This document shows, one piece after another, positions 53,065 to 61,065 of a stretch of 64,000 nt of DNA; position 1 is the stretch's first letter; the number at the start of each line of letters is the position of its first letter. The position numbers and the translations under genes are program-made. Source of the stretch: Candidatus Nitrosymbiomonas proteolyticus. Lineage in GTDB: Bacteria; Armatimonadota; Fimbriimonadia; Fimbriimonadales; Fimbriimonadaceae. The notes under the pieces were generated by a model. That model was not told where the DNA came from and ran no database searches. It saw nothing but the letters and a program-made list of their open reading frames with translations. The stretch spans positions 2,374,472 to 2,438,471 of the forward strand of contig AP021858.1 in NCBI GenBank assembly GCA_017347465.1. The letters run 5' to 3'.

Positions 53065-54918
53065 TTACGCCTCGGCGGTTTCGCCTCCGCCCGACCACTG
53101 GCCGATCCTGATGATGACGAACTCCGCGGGCTTGACCGGATTGACGCCGATCTCGACATAGAGTCTGCCGAGGTCGATCATCTCCTGAGGGTTCGTTTCC
53201 GAGTCGCACTTGACGTAGTACGCTTCCTCAGGAACCGTCCCGAAGAGCTTGCCTTCCTTCCACTCGGTCCAGAGGAACGCCGAGATGTTTCGGCGAACGC
53301 GAGCCCACAGATCGTGGTCGTTCGGTTCGAACACCACCCACTGCATCCCGCGCTCGAGCGACTTCTCAAGGTAGTTGAAGAGCCGCCGAACATTGACGTA
53401 CTTCCAGGAAGGGTTGCCAACGGTTGCGAGCGTCCTCGCGCCCCAGACTCGGATTCCGGTTCCGGGGAACGATCGGATGCAGTTGATTCCGTTGGGGTTG
53501 AGGATCTCCTGCTCGCGCTTGGTGACGTCCCATTCAAGGGCGGTCGTGCCTCGCAGAGCCTCGTTCGCGGGCGCCTTGTGAACGCCACGCTCGACCCCGA
53601 CCCTTGCCCACACGCCAGCGATGTGCCCGCTGGGCGGACAGAAGATCGTGCTCTTCGACTGCGGCCGTACCTGGTCCATCACCTTGATCCACGGGTAGTA
53701 GATCGCGGCTTGGCCGTGGTCGCAACTGAAAGGCGCGTTCATCGTCGTGTCCCTCATCTCCTGCGGGGTGAGCCCAGGAAGCGGGTCAACGATCGCCATT
53801 CGATCGGCCATGCGCTCGCACCAGCCGATCAGCATCGCCTGCAGGTTGATGATCTGCTCCTTGCGCTTGTCGTCGAGGTTCAGCACTTCGATGCCCGCAT
53901 CCGAACCATCGACGGACTCCCGTCGCCAGACGCCCGCCATCATGTCGGGCACGCAGACCATGTTGACGTCTTCGAGCTGCTCCAAACCGCTGAAGCCGCT
54001 TCGATCGGCCTCGTTGCCCACGAAGTCCTCAGGGACGACCTTGGCAAGCTCGGCGTGGATCGGAAGCGAGGCGAGCGCCGTCGCCGAAGCGGTTGCGCCG
54101 CCGGACATTTGGAACTCTCCCGCAACCGGACGAGTCGCGGTGACGGTCGTGGCGTCGAGTTCGATCAGCCTCGATTTCTCGTTGACGCTTTGGGCCGCCG
54201 AAGCGGGCGTCAACGGGTCCTTCTGCGAGCCGTGGGATTCCGACTTGCTGCCCTGCGTGACCTTCAGGGTGAACCCGTCTGCCTCCCCGACGTGCGTGAC
54301 CTCGATCTTGATGTCGTTGCCGCGCTCACCGGGCTCGATGGCCTTGAAGCCGTACCCGCCGATTTCGGTCGTTGCGGGGCTGCCGCCTGCGATCGCCTTG
54401 CGCGAAGGCTCGTAGTTGTAGATGTCGAGGTCCGATCTGCGCGCCACGCGGACGATGTAGGCTCGGCCGCCACCGTTGTCGTAGTAACCGCGAACGGCAT
54501 ACGCCAGGTAGCTCCCATCGATGTAGGGCGAACTCGAAAGCGGAATCGAGTACTTCCGAACGAAGTCGGCCCAACCCTTCACCACGTCGTCTCGGCCCGT
54601 GCGCTTCGCTTCCTTGGCCAATTCGTCGACGGTCCGTTGGGCGAACTCGATGAGACCCTTTCTCGCAACGCGCTTCGCTTGCAGAAGCTCCTTCGCGCTG
54701 CGACCCGTCTCATCGGCGAGAGCCTTCAAGATCGCTTCGTCGTCTTCCCCGAAAACCCGGCAGAAGTCGGTCCAACTGGTAATGAAAATCGGCTTGTTAA
54801 ACTCGCCGCTCTTTGCGTATCCAACGAACGCGGCGGTGTTGGTTCCCACCCCTTCGATGGGCTTACTGCCGCCGTCGATTTCTTCGACGAATACGCCTGG
54901 TGCTAGATACTCAGGCAT
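53065..54918 (-). CDS. Contractile tail sheath protein (Afp2/Pvc2 type)
   Basis: A 617-residue sheath subunit. The start (YLAPGVFVEEIDGGSKPIEG, then VGTNTAAFVGYAKSGEFNKP) is typical of the sheath N-terminal domain, and the C-terminal end (VFEPNDHDLWARVRRNISAF, LWTEWKEGKLFGTVPEEAYY, VKCDSETN, ending in FVIIRIGQW) is the conserved handshake region. The middle is the variable outer domain with VIDPLPGLTPQEMRD. The start has AGGAGGG seven bases upstream. Only one sheath gene is seen, against three in the Afp prototype. Confidence 0.97.
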   Translation of the reverse strand: MPEYLAPGVFVEEIDGGSKPIEGVGTNTAAFVGYAKSGEFNKPIFITSWTDFCRVFGEDDEAILKALADETGRSAKELLQAKRVARKGLIEFAQRTVDELAKEAKRTGRDDVVKGWADFVRKYSIPLSSSPYIDGSYLAYAVRGYYDNGGGRAYIVRVARRSDLDIYNYEPSRKAIAGGSPATTEIGGYGFKAIEPGERGNDIKIEVTHVGEADGFTLKVTQGSKSESHGSQKDPLTPASAAQSVNEKSRLIELDATTVTATRPVAGEFQMSGGATASATALASLPIHAELAKVVPEDFVGNEADRSGFSGLEQLEDVNMVCVPDMMAGVWRRESVDGSDAGIEVLNLDDKRKEQIINLQAMLIGWCERMADRMAIVDPLPGLTPQEMRDTTMNAPFSCDHGQAAIYYPWIKVMDQVRPQSKSTIFCPPSGHIAGVWARVGVERGVHKAPANEALRGTTALEWDVTKREQEILNPNGINCIRSFPGTGIRVWGARTLATVGNPSWKYVNVRRLFNYLEKSLERGMQWVVFEPNDHDLWARVRRNISAFLWTEWKEGKLFGTVPEEAYYVKCDSETNPQEMIDLGRLYVEIGVNPVKPAEFVIIRIGQWSGGGETAEA

Positions 54919-54988
54919 GTCTCATCCCTCCTCTTTGGGTTGCCTCGAGTCGGGTAGGTTCGCCTGGCTCGAGGAAGATTCCTACTGC

Positions 54989-55017
54989 ATTCTACAGCGT
55001 ATTTACCAGCAAGTAAA
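54989..55017 (-). promoter_or_regulatory. Probable promoter of the injection-system string
   Basis: On the minus strand TTTACT (55017-55012), a 17-base spacer and TAGAAT (54994-54989) lie about 70 bases before the sheath start, in the 145-base gap behind the DUF4255 gene. The region is AT-rich against its surroundings. It would drive sheath, tube and following genes. Confidence 0.6.
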
Positions 55018-55063
55018 GGAGGAATCGCCGACATTTTATCAATTCGTCGAAAACTCCCAGCTC

Positions 55064-56275
55064 TTACTTCGTCCCTGCGGCTGCGGGCAGCGTCGCCGCC
55101 CCGTCCTTGAGGGCCACCTCGACCGGGTCTTGGCCGGGAGCCTGCGCGAGCACCTTGTGAGGCCCGGGCGCTAAGTTGGTGAACCTGTAAAAGCCCTCCC
55201 CATCCGTCATCGACGACTTGTCGCCCACGCTGACCGGGATATACGCCGCGGGCCGGCCGTCGGAGTACCGGAGGCGGCCCGTGATGGTGACCGAGGTTTT
55301 CCGCAAAGTTTCGTGAATCCCCGGTCCGCCTTGCGCCGCGCGCGCCAATTCCTTCTGCTCGTCCTGCCGCTCCTTATCCGACATCTCGTCGAGCGAGACC
55401 CCGATCGGGTCGAGCAGGTCCGGCCTTCCCGGAGGCGGAGCGTTGACGGCGACCTCTTTCACCTTCAAGCCGCGCTTCCAAAAACTGAGCGTGTGTTTGC
55501 CCGGTGGCAGATTGAGTAGGCAGAAGAACCCGCGCTCATCGGTCGTCGTCCTCTCTTCCCTGCCCGCAACCGACACAACGACCTCCGGTTCGGGAAGATC
55601 GTCTTCGCCCCTCGTAACGATGCCCGCCGCGCTTACGCGAGTAGTCTTGAGGTCGAGGGGGCGATCCGGACCCTGCGGCGGGGTTCCGACTCCGATCCCA
55701 ACGATCGCTTCCCGCACCATCTTCACGAGCTTGGTTTCGAACGGGTTGAACATAGCCGTCACCACGAGCCCCAGCATCGGGCGAACCTGCCCTCCCAGAG
55801 CCGACCACAGGCTTGAGGGGTCTGACTGGCTCGGGTGGTCGGACTGGGCGACGCTCACAATGACGGCGGAATTGCCGAACGGCTTCAGACCTTCGGTGAG
55901 ATACCTTTCCGGAACCCACCGGTTGCGGATGAAGACCGAAATCACCTCGGCAAGAAGCTCATGCTCGACGGAGGAATCGCCTCCCGCATGGACGGTGACC
56001 AAATAGGATAGATCGAGCCGAATGGGCGCGGGGACTTTGCCGATCGCGCCGCCGAATTCGTTGCGAACGACCTTGATGGACTCGTCCCTCAGGCTCAAAT
56101 TCTCCCTGACGTCGTGCAGATACAGGTTCACCTGGGGCGACTTCGCCGAATCGCCCTTGACCTCGCCTGGCAGCCCGAATCCCACCTGCGCGGCGTCCTT
56201 GAGCAGCTTCGCGCCCGCCGCTTTCATCTCGCCAAGCAGGAGTTCCCTGAGGGTGACATCGACTTCGTGGATCAT
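55064..56275 (-). CDS. DUF4255 (Pvc16 N-terminal) protein with two carboxypeptidase-regulatory-like domains
   Basis: A 403-residue protein. Residues 1-190 fit DUF4255/Pvc16_N: VDVTLRELLLGEMKAAG, VNLYLHDVRENLSLRDESIK, RLDLSYLVTVHA, EHELLAEVISVFIRNRWVPE. Two beta domains follow: VVSVAGREERTTTDERGFFC with LPPGKHTLSFWKRG, and VTITGRLRYSDGRPAAYIPV with LAPGPHKVLAQ. In Afp/Pvc clusters the family caps the tube-sheath end, and its gene lies next to the sheath gene as here. The extra domains may reach outside the capping module. Confidence 0.9.
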   Translation of the reverse strand: MIHEVDVTLRELLLGEMKAAGAKLLKDAAQVGFGLPGEVKGDSAKSPQVNLYLHDVRENLSLRDESIKVVRNEFGGAIGKVPAPIRLDLSYLVTVHAGGDSSVEHELLAEVISVFIRNRWVPERYLTEGLKPFGNSAVIVSVAQSDHPSQSDPSSLWSALGGQVRPMLGLVVTAMFNPFETKLVKMVREAIVGIGVGTPPQGPDRPLDLKTTRVSAAGIVTRGEDDLPEPEVVVSVAGREERTTTDERGFFCLLNLPPGKHTLSFWKRGLKVKEVAVNAPPPGRPDLLDPIGVSLDEMSDKERQDEQKELARAAQGGPGIHETLRKTSVTITGRLRYSDGRPAAYIPVSVGDKSSMTDGEGFYRFTNLAPGPHKVLAQAPGQDPVEVALKDGAATLPAAAGTK

Positions 56276-56378
56276 CGCGTTTTGCCCCGCACAATCTCTA
56301 GCATACGACTTTCACGCGGTCTAGGGGAAGCGCTTAGGCGAACTTCGCGGGGATTCATCCGAATTCTTCCGGAACCCA

Positions 56379-58256
56379 CTATCGAACGATCACTCGAAAC
56401 GTCACTTCGGCCCTCGGCGAAGTGTTACCTCGGACGACGAAGGTTCGCCCGACGGCACCGGACACATCGCCACTAACCTTGCCATTCAATGTATCCACCT
56501 TGAAGCTCAAGGACCGCCCTGCTTTCGGGTTGATGTCCGCTTGATCGTCGGTCGTCGGGTTCGGCCTCGGTTCCACGCCGTCCTGGTCGAAGATGCTCAG
56601 TTCGAACGAATGAACGCCGTTGGGGATTTGCCACCTGAGGAACCACATCGGGCGTGCGTCGTTGTTGTCGAGGATATACATGGTCCCTGCGTCGTGGACG
56701 GGCCCGACAACCCGCGAGTAGAAGTCGGCTCTTCCGAATGGTCCATCGAAGTTATTGAGTGCCAAGACTCGCTCGATATTGATGATGACCGTTCTGTAGC
56801 CCTCGCATTTCGTGTCCTTGAGAGGGAAAGCGCCCCCATACAACGAGATCGTCGCCCGAGGGCGATCGGGCCGGACTCCTCCCAACACGGCTGCGGTGGC
56901 GGGGGTGTAATGAAGCCCTACGATGTCCCCGGACATACGCGAAGTTGCTAGATCAATGTTGAAAGCCGCGTTGTACTTCCCCACCGTCGGGTGAATATCG
57001 ACCAGATCGTCCGCTGAAAACGGCCCCAAGTCCTCATCGTAGAGCCAATACTCGATCTTCGCCGTTTGGTACGCGTTCTTGTAGAACTCCACCGAGTTCC
57101 AGGCTGGTTCGACGTACCTGGAATTAACCTGGGTTGCCTCTATGAACTCAAACCCATTAAACGAGACGCTTCCTCGATAGTCGGGATTAGTGAACGGATC
57201 CGTGGGCGGATCTCCCCTTCCACCCGGTTGTTCGGCCACAAACTTGGTGCGGACGAATACCCCCCTCGCACCCACGGCAAACGCTGGGGGCGGTGTCGGC
57301 GCGGCAGTAGGTGGCAGGTCGCCCCGAAGCCCGTCCGTTAGTTTGCGGTGCGTGTTGCGAGCAGTGAACGCAGCCTGGAAAAACGAAGTCGAAGGTCCCC
57401 ACCTTCCGAACAACTCGGCAAAGAGCGCGGCATCGCCGCTGCCGTACCCCTTCCACTTCCCATGAGCGAAGTCATGTCGATGAGGACCCACAGGCAGGAG
57501 GACCCAGGCCGATATTCCGTAGGTAGCCTCCAAGTCGGCGTTCAACTCGGTGCGAAGGTTTACGTTAGTGATCGTGTAGCCTAACATTGCCAGCCAGCGA
57601 GGCTCGTTGTTGAACCAAGACCTCATCGCCTTGATCCATTGCCTTGACGCCTTATATGCGGCGACGTATCCGTTCATCCAATAGGGATTGAAATAGGAAT
57701 CCTTATTAAGTCCATCGAAATAGGCGCCATGAAGCTCAATCGCGCCCGTCGGAACCGGGTCACTTGGATAACCCCCCGTGTACACCGCCTTCTTCACCCG
57801 ATCGGGATCATCGAACCATGTGACCGTATGGAGTCCCCCGTCAGGACACTGCGGATAATAGTCAATCCAGTTGGAGTGCGTATAGAAGTCCTGGACCGCA
57901 TGAAGCGACATTCCCATAATCGCCAAAAGCGAGAGAATGTCGCCTGCCTTGCCATACGCCTTACAAGCGGCCGCGGTGTTCTGCACCAACCGGCCCCAGT
58001 AGTTGGCTACTTCTTGCGTCGAGAACAGGTTGTCGAAGTGAAGCTTTCCAAGATGCGGTTTCAGCCCCGCCGTGGGGGAGTTCGAGAAGTAATCCGTTAG
58101 CCAGTTGTATACGATCACGCTATCCCGAGCGTCCACGGAAAAGCCCTCATCCCACATCGCCGAACGTGTCAGGTTGGCGTGGTGGCCCGTGTCATAAGCG
58201 TTCGAGCAAGCAGCGATCGCTCCAAAAACCAGCGCAAAGCCAAGCCGAAACTTCAT
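56379..58256 (-). CDS. Exported Het-C / zinc-dependent phospholipase C-like protein
   Basis: A 625-residue secreted protein. A signal peptide (MKFRLGFALVFGAIAACSNA) comes first. The N-terminal domain has TGHHANLTRSAMWDEGFSVD, HFDNLFSTQEVANYWG, and SLHAVQDFYTHSNWIDYYP (about 112-131), the HxxQDFYxHSNW signature found in the Het-C incompatibility family and related zinc-dependent phospholipase C folds; several further His and Asp residues could bind zinc. The C-terminal half holds two similar beta domains (about 310-450 and 455-625), each with DLVDIHP- or QADINP-like motifs. It overlaps the PEP-CTERM gene by ATGA and has a strong GGAGGAGG site. Hydrolase activity is inference. Confidence 0.8.
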   Translation of the reverse strand: MKFRLGFALVFGAIAACSNAYDTGHHANLTRSAMWDEGFSVDARDSVIVYNWLTDYFSNSPTAGLKPHLGKLHFDNLFSTQEVANYWGRLVQNTAAACKAYGKAGDILSLLAIMGMSLHAVQDFYTHSNWIDYYPQCPDGGLHTVTWFDDPDRVKKAVYTGGYPSDPVPTGAIELHGAYFDGLNKDSYFNPYWMNGYVAAYKASRQWIKAMRSWFNNEPRWLAMLGYTITNVNLRTELNADLEATYGISAWVLLPVGPHRHDFAHGKWKGYGSGDAALFAELFGRWGPSTSFFQAAFTARNTHRKLTDGLRGDLPPTAAPTPPPAFAVGARGVFVRTKFVAEQPGGRGDPPTDPFTNPDYRGSVSFNGFEFIEATQVNSRYVEPAWNSVEFYKNAYQTAKIEYWLYDEDLGPFSADDLVDIHPTVGKYNAAFNIDLATSRMSGDIVGLHYTPATAAVLGGVRPDRPRATISLYGGAFPLKDTKCEGYRTVIINIERVLALNNFDGPFGRADFYSRVVGPVHDAGTMYILDNNDARPMWFLRWQIPNGVHSFELSIFDQDGVEPRPNPTTDDQADINPKAGRSLSFKVDTLNGKVSGDVSGAVGRTFVVRGNTSPRAEVTFRVIVR

Positions 58257-58912
58257 CTTGCCCTCCTCCTCACGAGCCAGCCCGCTCCAAGCATCAAGCC
58301 TGTGAGGGCCGTTGGCTCGGGAACGATCGCGCCTTCGATTCGAAAACTCAGGTCGCTCGCATCGCCAAAGACCGTCGATCCAGGGATCGGATCGGTTCCG
58401 AAGCCAAATCCGCCGCCCGGATTATGAAAACGATGCTCCAAGCCGTTCTGAGTCGCCGCGGTCCGAAGCCAAAACCACTGGCCGCCTGGAACCAGGGGGC
58501 GATCCACGCTTGCCGTCAGCCAATATGTCCCCGGAGCCAACTCGATGTCCAGGCCCCCAAAAAGCAGGTCAGGACCCTCGTACGAACTGGCGGAGTCGAA
58601 CTGGGCAAAGACCGTTCCGGGAAAGACGGCGTTCGCCGCTGACTGGATTCTGAAGCGGACCGTTACGTTGTGCGTGGGGTCTCCAGGCGGAGAAATCCCT
58701 TCCCTGCCTCGAATTCGGATTTGCGCGATGCGCCATCCAAGCGAGCCGACCTCGAAGTCGTCGAACTCATACGTCGAAAGCGTCGGCGCGTCCGACATCG
58801 TTTGGGAAAGCGCCGCTTCGCTTGCGCCGTCATAGGGCTGATCCCACAGGACGGCCGCCCCGGCTATCGAACAAGCCAAAATCGCGCCTAATGCAAGTAA
58901 CAACCGAATCAA
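58253..58912 (-). CDS. PEP-CTERM sorting domain protein
   Basis: A 219-residue exported protein. The start is probably TTG at 58912, because GGGGGAGGG stands six bases before it and the resulting N-terminus is a signal peptide (LIRLLLALGAILACSIAGAA); a TTG at 58930 would put the ribosome site inside the gene. The body is a beta-sandwich-like domain with paired WFWLRT-type aromatic strands. The C-terminus is VPEPTALTGLMLGAGWLVRR followed by RAR, the PEP-CTERM signal. It is translationally coupled to the Het-C-like gene. Confidence 0.82.
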   Translation of the reverse strand: MIRLLLALGAILACSIAGAAVLWDQPYDGASEAALSQTMSDAPTLSTYEFDDFEVGSLGWRIAQIRIRGREGISPPGDPTHNVTVRFRIQSAANAVFPGTVFAQFDSASSYEGPDLLFGGLDIELAPGTYWLTASVDRPLVPGGQWFWLRTAATQNGLEHRFHNPGGGFGFGTDPIPGSTVFGDASDLSFRIEGAIVPEPTALTGLMLGAGWLVRRRAR

Positions 58913-59148
58913 CTGAGTCCCTCCCCCCAAGAACTACCGCCATGTGCCGGACCTACGATGACCAACGGTGCCCTTGCTCTGAGATGTCCCAATCTCACTC
59001 AAGAAGTGCAACGAAATGTGAATGTTATTGCTACATCTTATCACGGATTTCTTGAAAACGAAGCTGAGAGGACGACAGCGCCCGAAACACACGCTCCGTG
59101 CGCTGTCCGTGCTCGCAGGTTCCGTACGAACCCGTCGCCTAACCCGCC

Positions 59149-59679
59149 CTAACCGCTCTTTTTCTTAGCTGAGCCTTCACCGACCTTCGTCCACTTGTCG
59201 CCTTCCTTGAACTCAAGAAGGAACGACACCTCGGTAGCGCTCTTCCTCGTCAGCGTGAAACGGCTCACCGTCGCCTCCGCCATGCCCGGCACAGACCAGG
59301 GCTCACTCACCGAAACGAACTTGTCGCCTAAGAACTCCCCCGTCTCCATCCGGGGCATGGGCGCCAAGTTGGTGAACGACCACGACTTGTACTTCTTCGA
59401 GCCCGCGTCCCAACTGATGAACATCGTCTCGGTCATCTTCATCGGGCCCATATCGCCCACGTTCGTAATCCGGAGAAACTGGCCGTCCCAGCGAATGTCC
59501 ATGGTGTCTTTCGACTCCATCTCCATGCCTTCCATGTTGTACTTGGTCGAGCCTTCCCAGCTACCGACCATCCACTCCAGCTTCTTGAGCTCGGCTGGCG
59601 GCTCCATTTCCTGAGCCAACACGCCGGCGCAAACACTGAACGCCATTACAAAAGAAACTACGAATCTCCAATACCTCAT
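59149..59679 (-). CDS. DUF1579-like exported protein
   Basis: A 176-residue protein. The ATG at 59679 has GAGGAGTG in front and yields a signal peptide (MRYWRFVVSFVMAFSVCAGV, then LAQ). The mature part shows the DUF1579 pattern: LEWMVGSWEGSTKYN, MDIRWDGQFLRITNVGDMGP, YKSWSFTNLAPMPRMETGEF, FTLTRKSATEVSFLLEF and a Lys-rich end. The family is a lipocalin-like beta barrel of unknown function. A near-consensus promoter precedes it, so it is an independent transcript. Confidence 0.85.
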   Translation of the reverse strand: MRYWRFVVSFVMAFSVCAGVLAQEMEPPAELKKLEWMVGSWEGSTKYNMEGMEMESKDTMDIRWDGQFLRITNVGDMGPMKMTETMFISWDAGSKKYKSWSFTNLAPMPRMETGEFLGDKFVSVSEPWSVPGMAEATVSRFTLTRKSATEVSFLLEFKEGDKWTKVGEGSAKKKSG

Positions 59680-59736
59680 CGCAACACTCCTCGCTCCAAA
59701 GAGTAGACAAAAAGTGATCCCTTTGGAGACGATGGC

Positions 59737-59765
59737 ATCATACCGAGCCCGCAAACATCTGTCAA
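59737..59765 (-). promoter_or_regulatory. Near-consensus sigma-70 promoter of the DUF1579-like gene
   Basis: The minus strand reads TTGACA (59765-59760), a 17-base spacer and TATGAT (59742-59737), about 58 bases before the ATG. The 249-base gap holding it (59680-59928) has no gene that I can support. Confidence 0.85.
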
Positions 59766-59928
59766 GAGGCGCGGCGACGATTTTTACGAGGAGTCAGGAG
59801 CGATCTCACGAATCGGCTCCCGAGGCACGACGGGCCAAAGGGTCCGAGCGATGGAAAGAGCCCTCGAGTCTAGCTCCCGTTTGCCGCCGAGGCTGCAGGG
59901 GCGCGACGCTCGACTCCTGAGACGCGCG

Positions 59929-60723
59929 CTAGTCGCAAGCCCAATACCAAGTCCCTTCCGACGGATGGGGGTCGCCCGAACGCTCTCCGCTGGGCGAAAC
60001 CCTCGACTGGTCGAACCGCGCCGTCCCGGAGACATGAGCCGCATGCCCATCGGCAAACACCATGTTCCCCCCAGTCGAATGCCACCTCCGATAGTAATTG
60101 TAAGGCGGATCGCAGTCATAGCCGTACCTGTCGCAAGCGTCCGGCGTGTTGCCCCGATCGAACACCGCGAACATCTCATCTCGCAAGACCCGCGATTCGG
60201 CCGGAAACTCGATGGCGCTCTCGTTCACGATCGCCGTATAGTCCCGAAGCACGTTGTTGCTGCTGGACTCGCCCGCAACCACCGAGAGCATGCACTTGGT
60301 GAACCTGTAGCTGCTTCCATAAGCGTCCCAATAGCTCGTGCTGCCGGGTACGTCCTGCGACGTATAGGGTCCCCCGGCATCGAGCGGGCAACGGAAGATC
60401 GCGTTGAGCGAAACCGCCAGCCCCCGTCCCCCGCCTCGGGTGTAAGGGTCCAGAATCACCTCCACCCCCTTGTGCCCGGGCTGCCCAGCGGGCGGCACGC
60501 TGTTATAAGCGTAGTGAATCGGCATCGTCGAGTCGTAATCGGCGAGGTATTGCATGATCGCCATCCCCATCTGCCGCGAGTTGCTCAGGCAAGCGGTGCG
60601 TTGGGCGGCTTCCTTGGCCGATGCAAAGACTGGAAACAGAATCGCGGCAAGGATCGCGATGATGGCGATGACGACGAGGAGCTCGATGAGGGTGAATGCC
60701 GAGCGTTCTCTTGTGCTTTTCAT
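59929..60723 (-). CDS. Prepilin-type N-terminal methylation protein with H-X9-DG signature
   Basis: A 264-residue type IV pilin/pseudopilin-like protein. The ATG at 60723 has GGAGGA nine bases upstream and gives a short basic leader (MKSTRERSA) before the prepilin peptidase site and hydrophobic helix [20 protein letters not shown]. The following [20 protein letters not shown] and later [12 protein letters not shown] are features of the large DUF1559-like pilin families of Armatimonadota and Planctomycetota. The mature part has five Cys. Its leader contains a TPP riboswitch, which is unexpected for this kind of gene. Confidence 0.93.
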   Translation of the reverse strand: MKSTRERSAFTLIELLVVIAIIAILAAILFPVFASAKEAAQRTACLSNSRQMGMAIMQYLADYDSTMPIHYAYNSVPPAGQPGHKGVEVILDPYTRGGGRGLAVSLNAIFRCPLDAGGPYTSQDVPGSTSYWDAYGSSYRFTKCMLSVVAGESSSNNVLRDYTAIVNESAIEFPAESRVLRDEMFAVFDRGNTPDACDRYGYDCDPPYNYYRRWHSTGGNMVFADGHAAHVSGTARFDQSRVSPSGERSGDPHPSEGTWYWACD

Positions 60724-60736
60724 AGGTCGTTCCTCC

Positions 60737-60781
60737 AAAAAGCCAAGCGGGCCGTTCCGCGAAAAGGCGGAACGACCCTTG
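60737..60781 (-). terminator. Riboswitch-linked terminator-like hairpin
   Basis: The minus strand forms a 12-pair stem (GGGTCGTTCCGC with GCGGAACGGCCC, six-base loop), extended by CAA/TTG after a two-base bulge, followed by GCTTTTT. It lies 18 bases behind the aptamer and right before the ribosome site. It is likely the expression platform by which thiamine pyrophosphate stops transcription. Confidence 0.7.
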
Positions 60782-60798
60782 CTCGCGCGTCGAGCCTC

Positions 60799-60888
60799 CC
60801 GCTTTCCTACGCCGGTGCTAACCGGTTCAGGTTCGAAGGGTCTCCCGCGATTGGCGGGACTCTCAGCCCTTTCGGGCTCCCCCAGCAG
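60799..60888 (-). promoter_or_regulatory. TPP riboswitch (THI-box aptamer)
   Basis: The minus strand has the aptamer core in order: closing stem CTGCT with AGCGG, GGGGGAGCCC, GGGCTGAGA, a GTCCCGC...GCGGGA P3a hairpin, GACCC, GAACCTGAACCGG, GTTAGCACCGG and CGTAGGAAAGCGG. All bases of the thiamine pyrophosphate pocket (CTGAGA, CCTGA and CGTAGGAA) are present. Known examples control thiamine synthesis or transport genes. Here the next gene in the same direction is a prepilin-type gene. Confidence 0.95.
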
Positions 60889-60911
60889 AAACGGCACGTG
60901 GCCGTAAGACC

Positions 60912-60940
60912 ATTATACGACAGGTTTCGCAGATCGAAGC
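60912..60940 (-). promoter_or_regulatory. Probable promoter of the riboswitch-prepilin transcript
   Basis: The minus strand has a perfect -10, TATAAT (60917-60912), with GCTTCG at -35 (60940-60935) after 17 bases. Start would fall near 60904, just before the aptamer. The -35 is poor. Confidence 0.6.
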
Positions 60941-61027
60941 CACAAAACGCGGGGCCTGGCGAAAAACTTCTCGCGCAAGGCTACCGAGCGCGCCCGCCTG
61001 CGCCTCAAAACTCCCCGCAACAGCGCA

Positions 61028-61057
61028 TTGTCAATCGCCTTCCGCCTGGCTTATACT
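61028..61057 (+). promoter_or_regulatory. Promoter of the DNA methyltransferase gene
   Basis: TTGTCA (61028-61033), an 18-base spacer and TATACT (61052-61057) stand in front of the ATG at 61066. The expected start point falls one to three bases before the ATG, and no ribosome site is seen, so the mRNA may be leaderless. Confidence 0.6.
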
Positions 61058-61065
61058 GAAGAGTC

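Noticed and set aside
52543-54906. A 787-codon open frame on the plus strand
   Set aside because: It is antisense to the sheath and tube genes, has no family pattern, and arises from GC-rich third positions.
28889-56275. A prophage
   Set aside because: Only tail-type genes occur; no terminase, portal, capsid, integrase, holin or attachment site is seen, and eCIS-specific families (DUF4157, DUF4255, DUF5908-like, DUF6760-like) are present.
60724-60897. N-terminal extension of the prepilin gene
   Set aside because: This stretch is the riboswitch and terminator leader; prepilin leaders are short and the ATG at 60723 has GGAGGA.
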